A stretch of DNA of 19,495 nucleotides from a bacterium (GTDB lineage: Bacteria; KSB1; UBA2214), in contig JAKQKF010000268.1 of NCBI GenBank assembly GCA_029560815.1, positions 1 through 19,495 on the forward strand, in the 5' to 3' direction. Shown one piece after another: positions 1 to 7,642 of this stretch (positions within the stretch are counted from its first letter, which is position 1; every line of letters starts with the position of its first letter). Under the pieces are notes generated by a model, which made no database searches, was not told the DNA's origin, and saw nothing but the letters and a program-made list of their open reading frames with translations. The position numbers and the translations under genes were made by a program.

Positions 1-1391
1 GCGCTGCGGCCGCCGAAGAGAGGCTCGATCATGGGTTGGAGGGCGCTCAGCCGACCCTCGGCGCTCGCAGCGTCGCCCCACTGCTCGAGAAAATGGCTCT
101 CCGGCAGATGCCAGACGACGTGCGCCGAGGTTTCATCTGCCCGGTCGCTGAGATGAAGCGTAAAGCCGGTCTTTGCGAGCGCGCCGGCGAAATCGAGGTC
201 GGCAGGAGCCGTATAAAGCGGATTGCCACCGAGCATGGCCAGATGGCTGATCCGGCCGGCTGCCATCTCGCCGGTGAGCGACTTCAATCCCGCCACGCTG
301 GAGGGAAGGACGTGCTCCATCGGCGCGAAGAGAAGGGTGCTGCCGACGTTCCCCAGTTCCAGATTAATAGCGAAAAGCAGGAGGTGAAGTTCGACCGGCT
401 GCCGCCGTCCGGCCGTGAGAACGCTCCGGCCGCGATGCGTCATCAGATCCTTCGCCACCGCCTTGACCCAGCGCTGGCCGGCTTCGCTCAGCGGAGCGGC
501 TGAGGTAAATCCTGCAAAGGCGCTCAGGCCAAGGCGGCCCAGTTCCGCCGCCAGCGCCCAGGCCCAGGGCGCAATCCGCGCGGCCTCGAGCCGAAAACGG
601 TGATCCGCTGCACCCCCGGTCAGGGTCATGCCGGGTTCGACCACATAGAGACGGTTCATGCCAGCTTCAGGAGCTGCCAGCGTGCGTCCGGCGGCGAAGG
701 CACGGGCATGACGAAGATGACCACTCTCGCTGTAGAGAAGATCAGCATCGAGCGCGAGGATGACCTCCGCCTTGTCGAGCAGAACAAGGGGACGGGCATC
801 GACCCCGCAGGCGATGCGGGCGGCGGAGAGGCACGTCTCATCGCTGACTGAATCATAATTGACCCACTTCATGCGGGGAAAAAGCGCCAACATCTCCTTT
901 TGCAGCCGCCGGAAAGTCGGCGATGAGGCCGATTCGGCCAGCACAGCCAGCCCTTCACCCTGGCGGCCCTGCAGCAGCGGCAGCTGCTCCCGCCATGCGG
1001 CTGTAAAAGCATCCCAACCGGATTTTTTCCCCTCATGCAGGACGATGCGCGAACGGTCCTGGTCATAGAGGTTGAGAATGGCGGCCTGCATATAAATATC
1101 GGAGGCTCCGAGGGAGGCGGGATGGCCGGGAAGGCCCTCGATCTTGGTGGGACGGCCGTCAAAGGTGGAGACCAGCACTCCTGCCGGATCAAGCCCCAGA
1201 GGCATGGTGGTTGCAAAGGGCACCGGAATGCCCGGTATGCTCTCTTCGACACCCTTGACGTATGGGAGGATCTTCTCGACGGGTTTCCGGCAGGAAGAAA
1301 GGCCGGCCAGGGCGAGTGATGCGCTCATCAGGGAGAGAAACCGGCGGCGGCTGGGCATATCCGCCGGCAAGGTATAATCCAGCTTTTTCAT
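1..1391 (-). CDS. actB: ActB, alternative complex III molybdopterin-oxidoreductase-like subunit (partial, N-terminal ~463 codons)
   Basis: Reading the minus strand from the ATG at 1391 gives an open frame that runs off the left edge without a stop. ActB is the large periplasm-facing subunit of alternative complex III, a quinol oxidase that replaces cytochrome bc1. It combines a cofactor-less molybdopterin-oxidoreductase-like part and a C-terminal Fe-S ferredoxin part; the latter would lie outside the window. Visible here are a twin-arginine motif (SRRRFLSLM, residues 14-22), a hydrophobic stretch ending in Cys34, then the family hallmark EKILPYVK and the segment GRPTKIEGLPGHPASLG. The ATG overlaps the actA stop (ATGA), implying translational coupling. 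The N-terminal extension that I recall before the Arg pair in many family members is absent. Full proteins are about 1000 residues, so roughly half is seen. Family assignment is firm. Confidence 0.92.
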   Translation of the reverse strand, partial: MKKLDYTLPADMPSRRRFLSLMSASLALAGLSSCRKPVEKILPYVKGVEESIPGIPVPFATTMPLGLDPAGVLVSTFDGRPTKIEGLPGHPASLGASDIYMQAAILNLYDQDRSRIVLHEGKKSGWDAFTAAWREQLPLLQGRQGEGLAVLAESASSPTFRRLQKEMLALFPRMKWVNYDSVSDETCLSAARIACGVDARPLVLLDKAEVILALDADLLYSESGHLRHARAFAAGRTLAAPEAGMNRLYVVEPGMTLTGGAADHRFRLEAARIAPWAWALAAELGRLGLSAFAGFTSAAPLSEAGQRWVKAVAKDLMTHRGRSVLTAGRRQPVELHLLLFAINLELGNVGSTLLFAPMEHVLPSSVAGLKSLTGEMAAGRISHLAMLGGNPLYTAPADLDFAGALAKTGFTLHLSDRADETSAHVVWHLPESHFLEQWGDAASAEGRLSALQPMIEPLFGGRS

Positions 1392-2035
1392 CGATGACAC
1401 CCCGAACAGTCTTGAGGCGGATTCAGGTTTTTCCGGCTACGCAGGTCGGCGGCAAAACGGGTATGGCCGGCATCGGGCTGCCAGGTCGTGGAAGTAATCT
1501 CCGTCGCAGGCCGCAGGTTCGGCTCCGGATGGCGATGACAGTCTAGACACCATCCCATGCTGAGAGGTTGGCTTTGGGCCACCACTGCCATTCCGGCGAT
1601 ATTGCCATGGCAGCTGAAGCATCCCACGCCCGCATCGAGATGGGCGCTGTGGTTAAAGTAGGCATAGTCGGGCAGCAAATGGACGTTCGTCCAGGGAATG
1701 GGCCGCTGGGCACTCCAGCTTTCACGCACCGGCATCAGCCGGCTGCTTTGAGGCAGAATGAGCGTATGGCAGTTCATGCAGGTCTGCGTCGATGGCAGAT
1801 TGGCGTGGGAAGCGGACTCGATCGCATGGTGGCAGTAGCGGCAATCCATGGCGAGATCGCCGGCATGCAGCGCATGGCTGAAGGGGAGAGGCTGCTGAGG
1901 CCGGTAGCCGACATCGGTATACCGGGGCGAGCCGAAAAAAGAGATAAAGCCGATCGCGCCTGCGACCAGCAGAATAATCCCGAGCAGGAGTGCTATCGGG
2001 ATCTTGTTCGTCCAGCGCTTGAAGAGTTGGGCCAA
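1388..2035 (-). CDS. actA: ActA, pentaheme cytochrome c subunit of alternative complex III
   Basis: A 215-residue protein with one N-terminal membrane segment (about 12-34) and five CxxCH heme c sites: CRYCH 65-69, CMNCH 86-90, CFSCH 139-143, CLDCH 163-167 and CSGCH 210-214. This architecture, followed directly by actB, identifies ActA, which passes electrons from the ActB iron-sulfur chain through periplasmic hemes. The open frame extends upstream to 2158, but I chose the TTG at 2035. It has AAGGA about 9 nt upstream, it gives the family-like start MAQLFKRWTNKIP, and the extra upstream residues include two Cys and look like translated leader. The stop overlaps the actB start by 4 nt. A promoter at 2126-2154 would give a leader of about 84 nt. 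The last heme motif lies one residue from the C-terminus. Confidence 0.93.
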   Translation of the reverse strand: MAQLFKRWTNKIPIALLLGIILLVAGAIGFISFFGSPRYTDVGYRPQQPLPFSHALHAGDLAMDCRYCHHAIESASHANLPSTQTCMNCHTLILPQSSRLMPVRESWSAQRPIPWTNVHLLPDYAYFNHSAHLDAGVGCFSCHGNIAGMAVVAQSQPLSMGWCLDCHRHPEPNLRPATEITSTTWQPDAGHTRFAADLRSRKNLNPPQDCSGCHR

Positions 2036-2125
2036 TAGATTTTCCTTATGCGTAAAGTGCAACCGATAACGAATTGATCTAATGGTCAAAAGCGAATGGG
2101 CAACGAACCAGGTTAGAAGCACAGG

Positions 2126-2154
2126 AATATAGCAGTTAAAGGAGCAATCTGCAA
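2126..2154 (-). promoter_or_regulatory. Candidate sigma70-type promoter for actAB
   Basis: On the minus strand, TTGCAG (2154-2149) is followed after exactly 17 nt by TATATT (2131-2126). Expected start of transcription is near 2119, about 84 nt before the actA TTG codon. The same -10 hexamer and 17-nt spacing recur before the tRNA-Gly operon. This is pattern matching only. Confidence 0.55.
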
Positions 2155-2212
2155 GCAAAAAAAAGTGTAAAATTCATCCGTTTAAGTAAAAATGGGCCCT
2201 CTATCAATTTTT

Positions 2213-2240
2213 TTGCATATTGTGAAAAAATGCTTAAATT
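2213..2240 (+). promoter_or_regulatory. Candidate promoter for the GT5 glycogen-synthase-like gene
   Basis: TTGCAT (2213-2218), a 16-nt spacer and TAAATT (2235-2240) lie in an AT-rich segment ahead of the gene at 2284. Transcription would begin near 2247 and include the AGGAG site at 2271. The 248-nt gap between the two divergent genes contains this site and the actA promoter, with nothing else recognised. The -10 match is weaker than that of actA. Confidence 0.35.
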
Positions 2241-2283
2241 GGAGAGCAACAACGGAAAGCACTCTGACAGAGGAGAAGTGGAG

Positions 2284-4014
2284 ATGGCACGATTTGACAG
2301 CTGGCGCAAGGACTGGTCTCTGATGGGGCTCTTTTTCACCGCCCAGGAGACGGAGCGGATTCACAGCAGGCTGACAGGGATGGCCTTTGAACAGATCGTC
2401 TTCGCCTCCTTTGAGAACCGCTTCGCCAGGTCCGGCGGACTTGCGGCCGTCACGGTCAACACCCTGCCCTGGCTTCAGCAGGTCAATGGATTTAAAAAGA
2501 GCGCCCTCATTTCGCCCTTCTATCCCGGCATCATGGCGGCGGCGCCGCTGCAGAATACCGGCAAAAAAACCAGCATTATATTCGGTCAAAGGCAGATCGA
2601 GGTCGAGATCTGGTCCTGCACGGTACCCTATAATGAGCCCGCTCCCGGCGAGGTAACTGAATATTTCCTGCGGGCGGAGGGCTTTTTTACGGCCGACAAT
2701 CCGCTCAAAGACCCCTATCTCTACCATCCGGAAGATATGGGCGCCAATGATCAGGCTATCCGCACCAACAGCCTCTTTTATTGCAAGGCCGTGCCCGCCG
2801 CTCTGGCCGCTCTGGGTTTCTCCGCCGGCACCGTCATTCATGCCCAGGAATGGCAGACCGCCCTGCTCTCGCTTACGGTCAAGGAAGCGATGATTGATGA
2901 CCGGCTCCACTCCTGCGCAGTTATCCATACCCTGCACAATCCTTTCGACAGCTATTTTTCCGTAGATGAACTTAAGCAGACCGCCGGCGCTGCCCGCCAG
3001 TCGCGGATCGACCACATGCTCTCCGGGGGTGCCACCGCCTGGCAGATCGGTCTGCAGCTCGCAGACGGCCCGATCACCACGGTGAGTGAAAATTTTGCCC
3101 ATGAATTCACCCGGGACCCCATTCACACCGACCACTTTGCCCCGCACCTGCAGTCGATATTTCAGCGCGGCGGCGTTTACGGCATCAATAATGGGCCCTT
3201 TCTGCCCTTTTCAACCGACTTTCCCAAACGGCAAAAACATACGCTCAAAGAGTTCGCCGCTCGCAAAAAGGCCAAACGCGCCGAACTGCTGCAGGTGCTG
3301 GCGGAGTATACCCCGCCGCAGCGCTTCGGCCGCCTCACCTGGCAGGGGGGCTCGATCACCGCTCTCCCCGACACCATCCCCATTCTGGTCATGAGCGGCC
3401 GCCTCGATCCAGGCCAAAAGGGTTACGACCTTCTTCTGCAGGCTATCGAGCGTTTTTCTATCGATGAAATTAAAGTCATTCTCACACCCCTGGCCACCAG
3501 GAACACCGATCTCGACTACTTTTATCAGGTCGCCGCCAAATACGATGGCAATGTGACTGTTTTTCCAATCCGTATGCAACAAGGGTATCAGGCACTGCAA
3601 AGCGGCAGCACCTATGGACTCATGCCCTCCATCTATGAACCGTTTGGCGCCGCCATTGAGTATATGGTGAATGGAACTGTGGTAATTGCCCGTAATACGG
3701 GAGGATTAGCGGATCAGATAACAAATGGCGTTAATGGTTTTCTGTTCAGGGAGCTGTCCGATCATTATACCATCGACCGGATCCGCGCCTTTGCCGAGGC
3801 GGCCGCCATCGTACAATGGCGCAAGACCAATCCGTGGGTCCTGGATATGGTGGACGCGCTGGAGGCCACCTTGCGGCAAGCCGCCGTGCTCTTCGCCGAA
3901 CACCCCGAAGGTTACTACGAGATGGTCCGGCAGGGTTTTGCCGCGGCGGCGAATTTTTCCTGGCAGAAAAACGCCAGCAGTTATGGCGAGGCCTATGCAC
4001 AGGTGCGGAAATGA
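2284..4014 (+). CDS. Glycosyltransferase family 5, glycogen/starch synthase-like
   Basis: A 576-residue protein with two Rossmann-like halves typical of GT-B glucan synthases. N-terminal half: RSGGLAAV (49-56) at the place of the nucleotide-sugar-binding KxGGLxDV loop of GlgA, then VIHAQEWQTALLSL (184-197) and VIHTLHNPFDSYF (213-225), matching GlgA HxHDW and THNL regions. C-terminal half: SGRLDPGQKGYDLL, then MPSIYEPFGAA with Glu452 and NTGGLAD (471-477). The family transfers glucose from ADP- or UDP-glucose to an alpha-1,4-glucan. Several motifs deviate (Ser for Lys/Val at the first loop, EPFGAAIE instead of EPCGLNQLY), and no glgC or glgB is nearby, so donor and acceptor are uncertain. I chose ATG 2284 over an in-frame start at 2230 because AGGAG lies 8 nt upstream (2271-2275). 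The gene is longer than the roughly 480-residue bacterial GlgA. Confidence 0.82.
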   Translation: MARFDSWRKDWSLMGLFFTAQETERIHSRLTGMAFEQIVFASFENRFARSGGLAAVTVNTLPWLQQVNGFKKSALISPFYPGIMAAAPLQNTGKKTSIIFGQRQIEVEIWSCTVPYNEPAPGEVTEYFLRAEGFFTADNPLKDPYLYHPEDMGANDQAIRTNSLFYCKAVPAALAALGFSAGTVIHAQEWQTALLSLTVKEAMIDDRLHSCAVIHTLHNPFDSYFSVDELKQTAGAARQSRIDHMLSGGATAWQIGLQLADGPITTVSENFAHEFTRDPIHTDHFAPHLQSIFQRGGVYGINNGPFLPFSTDFPKRQKHTLKEFAARKKAKRAELLQVLAEYTPPQRFGRLTWQGGSITALPDTIPILVMSGRLDPGQKGYDLLLQAIERFSIDEIKVILTPLATRNTDLDYFYQVAAKYDGNVTVFPIRMQQGYQALQSGSTYGLMPSIYEPFGAAIEYMVNGTVVIARNTGGLADQITNGVNGFLFRELSDHYTIDRIRAFAEAAAIVQWRKTNPWVLDMVDALEATLRQAAVLFAEHPEGYYEMVRQGFAAAANFSWQKNASSYGEAYAQVRK

Positions 4015-4052
4015 GGGGGGCAGCACCAGACGGGTATGAAGGCGTGTGGGCG

Positions 4053-4071
4053 GCGATCGGGATCGCGTTTT
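4053..4071 (+). terminator. Weak hairpin after the GT5 gene
   Basis: GCGAT (4053-4057) and ATCGC (4062-4066) form a 5-bp stem with a CGGG loop followed by GTTTT. It lies in the 78-nt gap between the GT5 gene and mrfA and could be a weak intrinsic terminator. The stem is short, so read-through into mrfA is possible. Confidence 0.22.
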
Positions 4072-4092
4072 CACTGTGACGGATAATCTACT

Positions 4093-6399
4093 ATGAACAT
4101 GGATCAGATCATAGATGTGCTCAAGCGGGATGACGATTTTCTCCGCAATGTCACGCTCTGGAAAGAGCTCGAGCCCCAGGCGGCCCGATATCAACCCTTT
4201 CCATCCTCACTGGATGCGCGCCTGATCTCGGCTTTGCATCAACACGGCATCAGCCGACTCTACAGCCACCAGGCCCAGGCCATCGGTCATCTTCTCAACG
4301 GCGACAACACCGTGGTGGTAACGCCCACCGCTTCCGGCAAGACCCTCTGCTACAACATCCCTGTTCTGGATGCAGTGCTCAAAACCCGCGAAGCCCGAGC
4401 TCTCTATCTCTTTCCGACCAAAGCCCTTTCCCAGGATCAGGTGGCGGAGCTGCACGCCCTCATTGCCCTGCTCGGCTCGGAGATCGATTTCGATATCCGC
4501 AGCTACACCTTTGATGGCGACACCCCCGTGACCGCGCGCAAGGCGATCCGCACCTCCGGACATATCGTCGTCACTAATCCGGACATGCTCCACACCGGCA
4601 TTCTGCCGCATCATACGCTTTGGGTCAAGCTCTTCGAGAATCTCCGTTATATCGTCATTGATGAAATCCACAACTACCGCGGAGTCTTCGGCAGCCATTT
4701 CGCCAATGTCCTGCGCCGCCTCAAGCGGGTCTGCGCCTTTTACGGCTCTCACCCGCAGTTCATCTGCTGCTCGGCCACCATCGCCAACCCAGCCGAATTT
4801 GCCCGCCATCTCACCGGTGAACCGCTGCAGCTGGTGGATGATAACGGGGCGCCGCGCGGACGCAAGCATTTCATCTTTTACAATCCGCCGGTCGTAAATC
4901 GCGAATTGGGCATCCGCCGCTCCTGCACCATGGAGGCGCAAAAAGTCGCCGGCAAATTCCTCGGCCATGACGTGCAGACGATCGTTTTCGCCCGCAGCCG
5001 CATGCGTGTCGAAATCCTGCTCACTTATCTCAAAGAGTTCATGCGACGCATCAAGAAACCGGAGGAACTGGTCCGCGGCTACCGTGGCGGGTATCTGCCC
5101 CTCGAACGGCGCGAGATCGAACACGGCTTGCGCAGCGGTGAAATTCTCGGCGTAGTGAGCACCAATGCTCTTGAACTCGGCATCGATATCGGCCAGCTTC
5201 AGGTTTGCATCATGGCCGGCTATCCCGGCACCATCGCCAGCGCCTGGCAGCAAGCGGGGCGCGCAGGCCGGCGCAGCGATGCGGCCATGGCCGTGCTCGT
5301 GGCCTCGAGCGCGCCGCTGGACCAGTTCATCATCCAGCATCCGGAATATCTTTTCGAGCAGAGCCCGGAAGCCGGCATCATCAACCCGGACAACCTCATC
5401 GTGCTGCTCAGCCATATCAAATGCGCCGCTTTTGAGCTGCCCTTCGCCTTCGATGAACGCTTTGGCAGCCGCTGGGATGGGGGAGAGGGCGTCGATTCAA
5501 CCCAGGAGATCCTCGCCTATCTTGACGAAAACCGGGTCGTCCACAAGGCCGCCGAACGGTGGCACTGGATGGCCGAGGTCTACCCGGCTGAGGCGATCAG
5601 CCTGCGCAGCGCTGCGGAAGAGAATGTGGTCATCATCGACAAAACCACCCCCCAGGAACGGGTCATCGGCGAAATCGATCTCTTCGCCGCCCCGCTCATG
5701 GTTCACGACGAGGCTATCTACATGCACGGCAGCCGGCAGTACCATGTCGACAAACTTGACTGGGAACGGCGCAAGGCCTACGTCCACGAGGTCGCCGTCG
5801 ATCATTATACCGATGCTCAGCTAAAAAGCGATCTGCGGGTGCTGGATATCATCGAGGAGAAAACCATCGGCGGCCAGATGGCCGGCTATGGCGAGGTTTC
5901 GGTCACCAGCGTGGCGACGATGTACAAAAAGATCAAATTCGGCACCCATGAAAATATCGGCTGGGGCAAGATCAATCTGCCCGAATCGACCATGCACACC
6001 GCGGCTTTCTGGTATGCCTTTGCGGAGACCATTCATGAAGAATTGGGCATCCCCCAGCAGGAGTTCAGTGACGGCCTCAAGGCCGCCGCCAATGTGCTCG
6101 GTCATATCGCCCCGCTTTTCATTATGAGCGATCCTGGCGATATCGCGGTCCTGCCCATGATGCGCGCCACCCTCTGGCACAAGCCCTCGATTTTCATCTG
6201 GGAGCGCTATCCCGGCGGCGTCGGCCACAGTGCAAAACTTTTCCAGATTTACGAGGAGGTGGCCCGCGCCGGCATGGAACTGGTGCAGAGCTGCGGCTGT
6301 CAGAATGGCTGCCCCTCCTGCTCGGGACCTGCCCTGGAGGTCGGCGAGACCGGCAAACTCCACGCAGTGAAGGTGCTGCAAGCCATGATTGCGCGGTGA
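4093..6399 (+). CDS. mrfA: MrfA/YprA-type DEAD/DEAH-box helicase with C-terminal Cys-cluster (DUF1998) domain
   Basis: A 768-residue superfamily 2 helicase. Motifs in order: Q-motif-like YSHQAQAI (57-64), Walker A TPTASGKT (78-84 region), DEIH box (190-193), SAT (227-229), and motif VI QQAGRAGRR near 386-394. The C-terminus carries a CxCx3Cx2C cluster, Cys734, 736, 740 and 743, in CGCQNGCPSC, the metal-binding signature of the DUF1998 domain. In Bacillus subtilis the homologue MrfA works with the exonuclease MrfB in a UvrA-independent excision pathway that removes mitomycin C monoadducts. The gene immediately downstream is an MrfB-type exonuclease, starting 7 nt after this stop, which strongly supports the assignment. 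Start ATG 4093 gives MNMDQII; a second ATG at 4099 is possible and neither has a strong Shine-Dalgarno. Length agrees with the family (about 750). Confidence 0.9.
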   Translation: MNMDQIIDVLKRDDDFLRNVTLWKELEPQAARYQPFPSSLDARLISALHQHGISRLYSHQAQAIGHLLNGDNTVVVTPTASGKTLCYNIPVLDAVLKTREARALYLFPTKALSQDQVAELHALIALLGSEIDFDIRSYTFDGDTPVTARKAIRTSGHIVVTNPDMLHTGILPHHTLWVKLFENLRYIVIDEIHNYRGVFGSHFANVLRRLKRVCAFYGSHPQFICCSATIANPAEFARHLTGEPLQLVDDNGAPRGRKHFIFYNPPVVNRELGIRRSCTMEAQKVAGKFLGHDVQTIVFARSRMRVEILLTYLKEFMRRIKKPEELVRGYRGGYLPLERREIEHGLRSGEILGVVSTNALELGIDIGQLQVCIMAGYPGTIASAWQQAGRAGRRSDAAMAVLVASSAPLDQFIIQHPEYLFEQSPEAGIINPDNLIVLLSHIKCAAFELPFAFDERFGSRWDGGEGVDSTQEILAYLDENRVVHKAAERWHWMAEVYPAEAISLRSAAEENVVIIDKTTPQERVIGEIDLFAAPLMVHDEAIYMHGSRQYHVDKLDWERRKAYVHEVAVDHYTDAQLKSDLRVLDIIEEKTIGGQMAGYGEVSVTSVATMYKKIKFGTHENIGWGKINLPESTMHTAAFWYAFAETIHEELGIPQQEFSDGLKAAANVLGHIAPLFIMSDPGDIAVLPMMRATLWHKPSIFIWERYPGGVGHSAKLFQIYEEVARAGMELVQSCGCQNGCPSCSGPALEVGETGKLHAVKVLQAMIAR

Positions 6400-6406
6400 A
6401 AAGCCC

Positions 6407-7642
6407 ATGCTGTCGATCAGAGAGAAACTCGCCGCGATGCAGCGCTGCCAGACAGACGCGCCGTCTGTGGTGCAGGAACGGCTGCCGTTGCAGGGTCATG
6501 AGGAGGTGGGGCTGCAGTGCGAAGAGACCTCCCATGGCACCCTCTGGCTCAGGCGCAAGCGGTTCACGGCCGGGCAGATACCCATGTACCGGCTCGAGGA
6601 TTTTCTTCGGCTTGAACCGAGACAACTGCTCCTGGTCGGGAAAAATCCGGCCCTGGGGGTGGTCCATCCCCAAAAACTGCTCTTCATCGACACCGAAACC
6701 ACCGGTCTCTCCGGTGGAGCCGGGACCTACGCCTTTCTGGTCGGCATCGCCGCCTGCACGGCAGAGGCGGTGGAGGTCAAACAGTACTTTCTCATCGATC
6801 CTGACGCGGAGAAAGCCCTCTATGCCAATCTGCTCGACGAGTTCTCCGGCATGGAGGCGATGGTGAGCTACAACGGCAAGAGTTATGATCTCCCCCTCCT
6901 CCGCAGCCGCTGCGTGATGAACAGGATCGAGTACAGCGCCATGACCATCCCCCATCTCGATCTCCTGCATGCGATCAGGCGCCTCTGCAAGGGCTTTAGT
7001 TCCTACACGCTGGGCGAGGTGGAGACCCGGCTGCTTCAGATCCGTCGTGAAGAGGACATCCCCGGCGCGCTCATCCCGGGGCTCTATTTCGAGGCCATAC
7101 GCAGCGGCGACCTGGCCGCACTGAAACCTGTTTTTCAGCATAATGTTATGGATCTGTTGAGTTTGGTCGGCCTTACCGCTGCTGCTGCCGCGCGTTTTGA
7201 ACACCAGGAGGGGCTGCAGACGCGGGATCTGCTCGCCGTGGTCAAGACGCTCTCGGATCTGCAGCTCTACGGCGAGGCCGAACGCATCGGCAGGGAGGCC
7301 CTAGCGGCTCCCATGGCGGAAGGATGGACCGCTCTGGCCCGGCAGAGTGCCGGACTGTACAAACGCCGGGGCGGTTACGCTGAAGCAGTAAAAATCTGGG
7401 CGAAGTGGGTCGAACAGGTGCCTGAATTCAGCATGGAACCCTACGAGGAACTGGCCAAGTACCATGAGCACAAAGCCGGCGATATTCAGGCCGCACTCGC
7501 CATCCTCGCCCGCGCCGAGGGAAGGCTGGAAATCGTGCGGGAGCTGCACCATCGCAAAGAGCACAGTGAATGGGCGGCCAGACTGCAGCATCGCAAGGAG
7601 AGGCTGCAACGCAAACTACAACTGCACAGGAGAGAGGTGTGA
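6407..7642 (+). CDS. mrfB: MrfB/YprB-type DEDDh 3'-5' exonuclease with C-terminal helical repeats
   Basis: A 411-residue protein with an RNase H-like DEDDh exonuclease fold. Asp95 and Glu97 sit in LLFIDTETTGL, Asp161 in SYNGKSYDLPLL, and His245 and Asp249 in HNVMD; all five metal/catalytic positions are present. The remainder (about 260-411) is helical and TPR-like, with a very basic tail rich in HRK. In B. subtilis, MrfB degrades DNA in the mitomycin-adduct repair pathway together with the MrfA helicase encoded next to it. ATG 6407 was chosen because GGTGA lies 7 nt upstream; an in-frame TTG at 6389 inside the mrfA 3' end would add six residues. The stop overlaps the GTG start of alaX by 4 nt, so the three genes are probably co-translated. 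Confidence 0.88.
   Translation: MLSIREKLAAMQRCQTDAPSVVQERLPLQGHEEVGLQCEETSHGTLWLRRKRFTAGQIPMYRLEDFLRLEPRQLLLVGKNPALGVVHPQKLLFIDTETTGLSGGAGTYAFLVGIAACTAEAVEVKQYFLIDPDAEKALYANLLDEFSGMEAMVSYNGKSYDLPLLRSRCVMNRIEYSAMTIPHLDLLHAIRRLCKGFSSYTLGEVETRLLQIRREEDIPGALIPGLYFEAIRSGDLAALKPVFQHNVMDLLSLVGLTAAAAARFEHQEGLQTRDLLAVVKTLSDLQLYGEAERIGREALAAPMAEGWTALARQSAGLYKRRGGYAEAVKIWAKWVEQVPEFSMEPYEELAKYHEHKAGDIQAALAILARAEGRLEIVRELHHRKEHSEWAARLQHRKERLQRKLQLHRREV

Noticed and set aside
36..503. 155-residue plus-strand ORF at the left edge
   Set aside because: Antisense to actB, whose minus-strand frame is uninterrupted over 463 codons with family motifs.
2182..3147. 321-residue minus-strand ORF opposite the GT5 gene
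   Set aside because: Overlaps a clear GT5 coding frame and would cross the divergent promoter region; no domain seen.
4207..5415. 402-residue minus-strand ORF inside mrfA
   Set aside because: Antisense to a helicase with intact motifs; composition typical of a GC-rich shadow frame.
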